Part shown: positions 48,601 to 57,900 of the stretch, one piece after another | Position numbering within the stretch: position 1 is the first letter of the stretch | How the letters are laid out: each line of letters opens with the position of its first letter | Assembly (NCBI GenBank): GCA_028829895.1 | Contig: CM054182.1 | Span: 37,022,879 to 37,086,878, forward strand | DNA from: Sinotaia quadrata | Taxonomy: Eukaryota > Mollusca > Gastropoda > Architaenioglossa > Viviparidae | Reading direction: 5' to 3' | DNA: 64,000 bases | Program-made: the position numbers and the translations under genes | The notes under the pieces: generated by a model | What the model saw: the letters and a program-made list of their open reading frames with translations, nothing else | The model's database searches: none | Told to the model about the DNA's origin: nothing

Positions 48601-51600
48601 CTAGGAAACAAATTTGATTACAAAACAACACTGGCACATTTCTCCTTAATACTGTCTTTAAAAAATCGCCATACTAAGCAATGTAAATTTGTTTTATATT
48701 AAAGAGAAATATTTGAAACAAAGTTAATAATTTAAGAAAAGTTTATCATATACAGAAAGTCCTGATTTAGAATGACCTGAAAGTACTCTGTACAGGAAGA
48801 TTTAAAATCTGGCTTACCTCCGCTTGTGATGGAGTCTATAAATGACCCCCTTCTAGTGGTCAGATCATAGTCTGTAGTAAGAGACTGTTTCTCCACGGAT
48901 GCAGACCTTTGTCCTGGTGCCAAAGCTGAAAAAGCAAAATAATATACTGAATGAAGTTTTTTATGTTTTCTTAAAAATTCTTTCAATCTCTATGATATGA
49001 AGTTGCAGATATGAGGATTGTATTGTTGTGGTTATTAACAATAATGCAATGAAGTTGAATTTTGTTTGCTTTAGTTCAAAACTGCATGTTAGTTCTATTT
49101 AACTTCATCATAGTGTGCAGTGAAATACATTTCATTTCATGTCTGTTTATCCAGTTCATCAAATGTGTAGGGCAATAGAACACTGCATATCAATTCTATC
49201 CACTTCATCAACAGTATATAATACAATTCAACACTGCATATCAATTTTACCCAATTCAAATGTGTTTAGTGCAGTACAACAGACATCAACATTTCTATCC
49301 ATTAAAAGTGTGTAGTGTAATACAACAGGTCACATCATTTCTATCCAATTCAGTGTAATATGACATGACTATCATATCTATCCAATTCATCAAAAGTGTG
49401 TAGTGCAGTACAATACTGCATTTCAATTCTATCCACTTCATCAATAGTGTGTAGTGCACTAAGCATGGTACATTATTTCTATCCAATTCATCTGCAGTGT
49501 GTAGTGCACTAAGCATGGTACATTATTTCTATCCAATTCATCAACAGTGTGTAGTGCACTAAGCATGGTACATTATTTCTATCCAATTCATCAACAGTGT
49601 GTAGTGTAATATAACAGGACATGTCATTTTTTCTAATTTATCAATAGTGTGTAGTGCAATACAACACTGCATATCAATTCTATATACTAATCAATAGTGT
49701 GCAGTGTAGGTAAATATTTATTTCTCTAGGCAAGTTTTATTACCCACCCACCCCACACACAAATAGTAGGAGTTATTCCAGTTTACTTCACTTTCAAATT
49801 TCTAAAAGAGTTAGTTATGTCTGTAATTATTTCTGTTAAAAATTAATAAAATATGGTGATGAAATATAAACAATCCTATAATAACATTGTAAAACAGTAT
49901 TACATATAGGATTCAAATAATGAAAAAGTAGCTTATTCCTTTTGTGACTCAATTCAGACAAATGAAATTTTACTGAATTTCAAATGGCAAACAGCATGGA
50001 CAGAAAAAGACAAGATTAAATGAACACTGCTCACTCTGGGTTCTTCTGAATTCTGCTGGTAGAGTGGGCTCACTACTTCCATGCTCACTCTCTGCTCTTA
50101 CTCGGAAAAGATAGGAACGGTCAGGTTGCAGTCCAGATACCTAGGAAGAAAACGAAAATGGTGCCTACATTTCTTTCTATTATAATCAATTGCTGAACAA
50201 TCTGGGTTTAATCCTCTTAGCAAGAAGGACAACCAAAATGGTGCTGCATTTCTGCACTAATTAATTACTGAACAATCTGATAGCAAAAAGGAGAAACTAA
50301 ATCATGTCAGTATTTTATCTCTCTCAAAGTAAATAAAAACAATCTGGGTGCAAGTCTGTTAGCAAGAAGGGAACAAAATAAATGATGCCTGTATCTTTTT
50401 CTCTAAGTAAATACAGAACAATCTGGGTGTAGTGTTAGCAGGACAACCAAAATGGTACCTGTGTTTTCTTTCTCCTATTAAGTACATCATGCTTGAAATT
50501 TCAGTAAAAAGAATTAAAATCCATTACTGCCAAGACTTTCTTGATTGTGACTAGGCAAAAACATTTTTACTTTGATTTTTAGCAGAATAGGAAGAACTAC
50601 AAATGTGCATATAACAGATGCAACAAACAATGTCTGGAAAGAACAATGTGAATGTTTATTAGTGTATCCACCATTGCATTAGTGTCTAAAGAAAAGTATT
50701 TATTGTTTTTCACATGTATTTATTAATAAATACAAGACTAAAATCACTATTTGTAATATGTAAATGTTACTCTCCACAAAATTATATAAAAACCTTAAAG
50801 AAAGAATAAATAAATAAATTGTATACTAATTTATAACAATGGTTTCTTAAATTATATCCATGTTCTTTAAATTATGTCAATGTTTACATCACACATCCAG
50901 ACTTAATGAAATCTGAAAACTGATGGAAACTATACAAATGCTCAATAACTGGGTAACTAAAACACCTCAATCTCATCTAGGGATGTGTGTTATCAGTGAT
51001 GAGCATTCAATGACATCTATCATGAGTAACAACAAACATCTCTGAACTTGGGAAATAACACTGCAAAATGGTTTAACAATTTTGTTACAACCCTACATCA
51101 TAACTTTAGAGACAATTCTGTATTTGTAAAATATCATTAACTAATTTAACTACCCTTCTAAAATTCATTATCAAATGGTAGTTTCATTACAGCCCCTACC
51201 TCATTATTTTAGCAACAGTTCTATACATTGGAAATAACCTGTACAGTTGCTTTACACTTATCTTAGAAACTCACTTCAGAACTACAATTTTATTACAGCC
51301 CTACATTATGACTTAGTGACAAATCTGTACTTGGGAAACAACCTGTACAGTAGTTTTACACTTATCATAGAAGAAACTCACTTCAGAACTGCAATTTTAT
51401 TAAGGGCCTACTTTAGTGACTAATTTTTACTTGGGAAACAACCTGTACAGTATTTTACACTTATAGAAACTCACTTCCGAACTGCAATTATATTACAGCC
51501 CTACGTTATGACTTTAGTGACAATTCTTTACTAGGGAAAGAACTGTACAGTAATTTTACACCCATCAGAGAAACTCACTTCCGAACTGCAATTTTATTAT

Positions 51601-54600
51601 AGCCCTACGTTATGACTTTAGTGACAATTCTTTACTAGGGAAATAACTGTACAGTAATTTTACACCCTTCAGAGAAACTCACTTCCGAACTGCAATTTTA
51701 TTATAGCCCTACGTTATGACTTTAGTGACAATTCTTTACTAGGGAAATAACTGTACAGTAATTTTACACCCATCAGAGAAACTCACTTCCAAACTGCAAT
51801 TATATTATAGCCCCTACATTATGACTTAGGGAAATAACACTGTAAAGTAAATAGTGTTTGTAGACCTTTCTCCTCCAAACAATAAAATAAAATGCTCTTT
51901 ATAAAATGACTATATCTAAAGTCAATTAGTCCATCTATGTATATCACTAATATTTATTATTTGTGATAACGCAATATCATCTACTATTGTCATCATTTAC
52001 CTTACATTTATGTGATGTAATTAACAGTGTTATAAACAATTAAATCAAAAACAAAAAAATGTGTTCATGATACTGTGAAAAATTGATGATGCATTAAAAT
52101 CTGTCAATGACATGACATCACTGCTTGCTTCATACTACTCTGAGTTAATTTTACTTGTTTGTTGTGGGCTTTGGTGTTGCTGTTTGTACAGGCATTCCAG
52201 CTAACAGCAAATATATACACACCTTGCATGAGTTATACACATCTTGTAAGAGAAATATAACCTTGTAACAGATAGTCAAACTTTGTAATATGTAGTATAT
52301 ACACTTTGTAACAGGTATGTACACATTTTGTAAGAAGTATACATACATTGTAAAAGCTATAAACCTCTTTAAACGGCTATATATATCTTGTAAGATGTAA
52401 GAGCTTTAAAGATGCATACATATCTTGTAAGAGGTAAGAGCTATAAATACTTTAGAGAGGTATAAGAGCTATAAACACCATTAAAGAGGAATACATATCT
52501 ATTAAGAGGTATGAGCTATAAATACTTTAGAGAGGTATAAACACCTTTAATGAGATATACATATCTTGTAAGAGGTATGAGCTATAAATACTTTAGAGAG
52601 GTATAAGAGCCATAAACACCATTAAAGAGGTATACATATCTTGTAAGAGGCATACAAATCTTTAAGGTACCACACCTTGTAACAGGTATCATGCAAACGG
52701 TCAGCCACTGGCTTCCAAGCTTGAGCAACTGGCTCTTTCATTTCCACAACATAAGTAATCGGTGTTGTCTGTGCATAAGCTGGAATACGAGCAGGGTGCC
52801 AGCTCAGCTTCAAGGAATCATTGCTTGCTTGAGTTATTCGAGGTGAATCTATGGGCATTCTGGGCGCCACAGCTGATGGAACTGGTAACATGAAATAATT
52901 GTTTTAGTATGGTAGATTCAAGAAGAGATTCTAACATAGCTTTTAATGAGGTACATTTTCTGGGAGTTAAGTAGGACTTAAAGAGATGGAGTTACCTGTA
53001 GGTTTCTAAGTTAAAATATGAAATTATGGCAATTAGAAAACAATTCTAGTAAACTATGTGACTACATCTATCTGATGAAAATATTTTAAAACTCCTATTT
53101 TATATTTTGTATACATTTTTACTCTGGAGTATCTAGACACAAAAGTAAAATAAACATCAAATTATTAAAAATTTCCTAGACATTAATATAAAAACTGTAA
53201 ATTAATGCTAAAGAAAACAGTTCCAAAACAAGTTAATCATATAAATAAGAGTGAATAAGAAACAACAAAAGGATGTGGTTTTAATTTAAAAAACCTCCAC
53301 ATACATGTATTCAAATTAAATTCTGTAAGATTTAAAGAGTGTTGTGGGGAGGATATGCAGCATTTAAGATGCAATTACAAAACTTAAAAAAAAAATAAAG
53401 TAAAATAACAAGACCAAACTGACAGTAAAATTATGTAATAGTTACAACTATCATTTAAAAAATCATAGAAACAAACAAAAATTATACAACATTCAACAAG
53501 TTTTTGTTAAAGTAATAGCAATAAACAAAAACAAAACTATGCAATAATGTCAATTACAAGAGAGAAAAAAAAAGAAAAGAAAAACTCTCCTGAGAAAGAA
53601 TGTGAAAACTATAGCCCACTATGCAGACATATAGATAAAATGTATGTTCATTCAAAGAATCCAAGCAAATTATTTAAAACAGTCTATCTAAAACTTACTA
53701 TAGATTTATTTATGTTATCTTTAAATGGTCTTGATTACAATTAATAAAATACATTTTAAATAATTATAAAATTTATTTAATGCTGGAGAGTCATAGCTGG
53801 CCAATAAAAAAATATTTGTATTAAGTCAAAAATAATTTGAATGGAACGTGTATTTGTTAAAATATTTTCAATTTACTATGACCAATTACACTATTTTTTA
53901 ATGTAAAATTTGAAATGTATTTTTGGATTCCTGTCTGTGGAATGAAAAATGTGGGTGGAAAGCACATACTGTTTTTATGAGTTAAATGCTAGTAAGATCC
54001 ATTATTACTTATAAAAAGAACAATAGCTGACTCACCTGCTGGACTATATGATTCCCAGTCGAAGTCTGGCTCTTCATAAGTCAGCTCTACAAAGAGAAAA
54101 TAAAATGTGTAGGCTGATTCAAAGTAATTATAGGTTAGCTGTACAAAATACAAAAAGAAATAAAATGTGTAGGCTGATTCAAAGTAATTATAGGTTAGCT
54201 GTACAAAATACAAAAAGAAATAAAATGTGTAGGCTGATTCAAAGTAATTATAGGTTAGCTGTACAAAATACAAAGAGAAATAAAATGTGTAAGCTGATTG
54301 AAAGTAATAATCAGGACTATCATGTCAAATTAATCTAATGATTGTGTTCAGGTCTTTACACTCTCTCCAAAAGAAAAAGAATTATGCACATTAATTCAAC
54401 ACAATTAATAGAAATTTGTCCATCCCTGATTGTCTTTGAAAAAAAGTTCATTTACATTTTAAGGTACTAAATGATATTTCATAAATAAATTAGCCCTAAT
54501 TTTACATCTTAAAAAGACCATGTCATGATTATCTGATTATTTTGTCAAACAAATATATAAGTGTAAATATTTTAAAGAAAAAATATTTCTGTTCACTACT

Positions 54601-54926
54601 TTACATAAATATATACATTCATTTACACACATAAAAGAAGCTAGATACAAACTGGCATACAGACAAGGAACACACATAAAAGAAACTAGATACAAACTGG
54701 CATACAGACAAGGAACACACATAAAAGAAATTAGAAACAAACTTGCACACAGACACAAGGGAAAAAGTTGCAAACATGCACAATGACAAAAAAAAAACAT
54801 ACAATCATACACATAGATATAAAACGCCCAACCACCCAGCACAAAAAATCCCATATGTGTGCATGAATATATAAACATGAACACACTGCTCATTTTCTTT
54901 ACTCCTTAATCTCTCTCTCTTTCTCA

Positions 54927-54970
<44 letters not shown>

Positions 54971-57900
54971 TATACCCTGTATTAATATTACACCATATAT
55001 ATGCACACATACATACCAAGAGGCCTGTGAAGGAAAACAGGCAAAGTTGCCTCACTCCAGCCAAAATCATTCACAGCACGAACTCGAAATGCAAAATCCA
55101 CATGTGGATTGAGACCTGTGACATCACAGGCTAATCCTGTAATGCCTGATGCACGCTCCACCCAGTTGAAACTTCCATCCTCTCGAACCTCCACTCGATA
55201 TGTGGTAGGTGACAGAGCACTAGTTGCAGGTGGCACTCGAGCTGGGTTCCAAGTTAGATGGACTTTATCAGGACTGATGACTATCAGATCAGGTTTCTCA
55301 ATGTGCATACGTGGAGGCACTAAATAGTAAATAAATAACTTAAAACAATCTTTTTTCAATTTGATAAAAAATAAAACTGGTTTGTATTAATATTTCAAAT
55401 AATGTTTTTTTATTTATTTTTAAATTGTGTATTAAAATGGCAAAAAGGCCAATTTAAAACAAATAATAGAGGAATTATAGAATTATTATACAAAGAAGTA
55501 ATTTGATTTGCAAGAAATATTATTTTGCCTATATCAGCACAATGCGAAGAGTGACTATAATGTCTAAATACTGAATCATGAAACAAAAATTTATTTAAGC
55601 ATGGCACAACCACCACTATACTCCAACCAATTCACTACTACTATATGTTGCAATGCCTTAGACTGTCAGAGATCAACAAAACAATTCTCAAATGCCTGTG
55701 CAAACAAAGTTTTAAGTGATGTATGTACATTTTTTGGGCACCATTTCTCTTTTGTAATCTTTAGAAATGAGATATATGTCACTTTCAAAATAGTATCAAC
55801 ACTCCTGTCTCAAAGCTGTGTATTTTATTTTATCACTTACTTTTCTTTTTGTAAAAAACAATAGGGAAGAACAGAACATCTAGGAGATATCTAATTATGA
55901 ACTCAAAACAGTACGTTAGTGCCAATACTGAAATGCATGACCAGAGGCAGCGCTTCTAATTAGGCATTCAAAACAATATTTCATCACATATATCATGCTA
56001 TGCCTTATCACCAACTGTAATGTAGGCCAAAGCAGTTGACCAATGAAAATTAATACATTGAAACAGATATTAAGACAGTCAAGGTCAAGGTCCCTTATGG
56101 CTCTTATGTTTTATTCATAGAGTTGTGCTCTTTTGGCTTACTCCAAAATGTCCCTAGCAGTAGTACTGAGTTGTTGATTGTATATTTTATTGTGTGCTGT
56201 ATTGGCAACATAGTGGTTCAGAGTTAGGGTTAATTTGTTTATGTTTATATAATTAATAAATAAATTAAACTGAAACATCACTAGATGCCTCATTTTCCTG
56301 AGTAGGTTTGCTGGGTTTGAGTCTGGTACACTTTTTAACAAAAAAGGACCTTTTATTTATCTTTTTTGATTGGCCAACAGAGTTCAGTGTTAGTGTTAAT
56401 CTTCTGTGACTGGCAGTAAGACTGCATTATTTTCACTTTCTTTAGTTGGCAGGTAGCAATAAACAAATATAAGATCTTTAAGAATTTCAAGATAACAATA
56501 AAAGGGATGTCAGTCTACAAATTATTAAAATTAACTGGAAGAGTAATTTCTAGAATATTGAAAATACTGACTTAGATAACACATATTGCAGATGTCATAT
56601 TGACTGGCTTTTTACCTTATTACCACACAGCATAAATCAACCAGGCAGTAACAGAGTGAAATTTTTACTATGGCTCAGAAGTGTATTGAAAGAATAACAA
56701 AGCAATAACAAGGAGCAGAAACAGTTAAATTTTACTATGGCTCAGAAATAATGTGGAGCAGAAGCAGAAAATCTTCAAGACAGAAAGCACACACACTAAA
56801 GTGCACTTGAAGCTAATAAAAATTTCAACAGATGTATATCATAACTAACCTTTGACTACGAGTGTATGTATATATGGTCGGTTGGGCAGGGAGAAGTCTT
56901 CATTCAGGGGCAAATACTCTCGGCTTTCAGAAAAGGAACTCCTCACTTATGAAACATACACAAAGAAAACATTTATACAGCAACGGAACACAAATATATA
57001 GTCACAATTTTATTTTACAATAGTTTTAAGTAATACTGATTACATCTGCTGTACTTTGGCACTGATGACATCACTGTATCAGCCTTTACATCACTGATAT
57101 TAACAATTTTGGAAACAAATGCTACCAATATATTGTCAAAATAAATTGTACAAAATTAATTGAAAAAAGGTTCTAACTCATAAACTGAAAGATACAATTA
57201 CTCAGAAGAAAGATAGTAAAGTGTACATTTACTCAAAAGGAAGATACTGAGGTGTACATTTATTCAGAAGAAAGATAGTGAGGTGTACATTTACTCAGAA
57301 GGAAGATACTGAAGTGTACATTTATTTAGAAGAAAGATAGTAAAGTGTACATTTAGTCAGAAGGAAGATACTGAGGTGTACATTTATTTAGAAGAAAGAT
57401 AGTGAGGAGTACATTTACTCAGAAGGAAGATACTGAAGTGTAAATTTACTCATAAGAAAGATAGTGAAGTGTAAATTTACTAAGAAAGATAGTGAAGTGT
57501 ACATTTACAGAAAGATAATGAAGTGTACATTTACTCAGAAAGATGGTGAAGTGTACAATTACTCAGAAAGATAGTGAACAGTATATGCACAAAAGTCTTT
57601 TGTGTAGTAATAGTCGTAGACCGTGCATAAATATATTTCTTGCATTGTTTCACAAAAGCATATATAATATACAATTAAAAATTATATTGCACAGGTCTAC
57701 ATTATTGTAAATAAAAGTATATATAATAAACAATTAATTAATTAATTGCAGAAGACTAATTATTACTGTAAACAAAAGCATATATAATATACAATTAATT
57801 ATGTTGCAGATGACTAATTATTATTGTAAACGAAAGCATAAATAATACACATTTAATTAATTTTAGAAGACTAATTATTATTGTAAACAAAAGCATATAT

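Noticed and set aside
54537..54893. 118-residue hydrophobic minus-strand ORF
   Set aside because: Driven by the 43-bp repeat and T-rich complement; no splice or start support.
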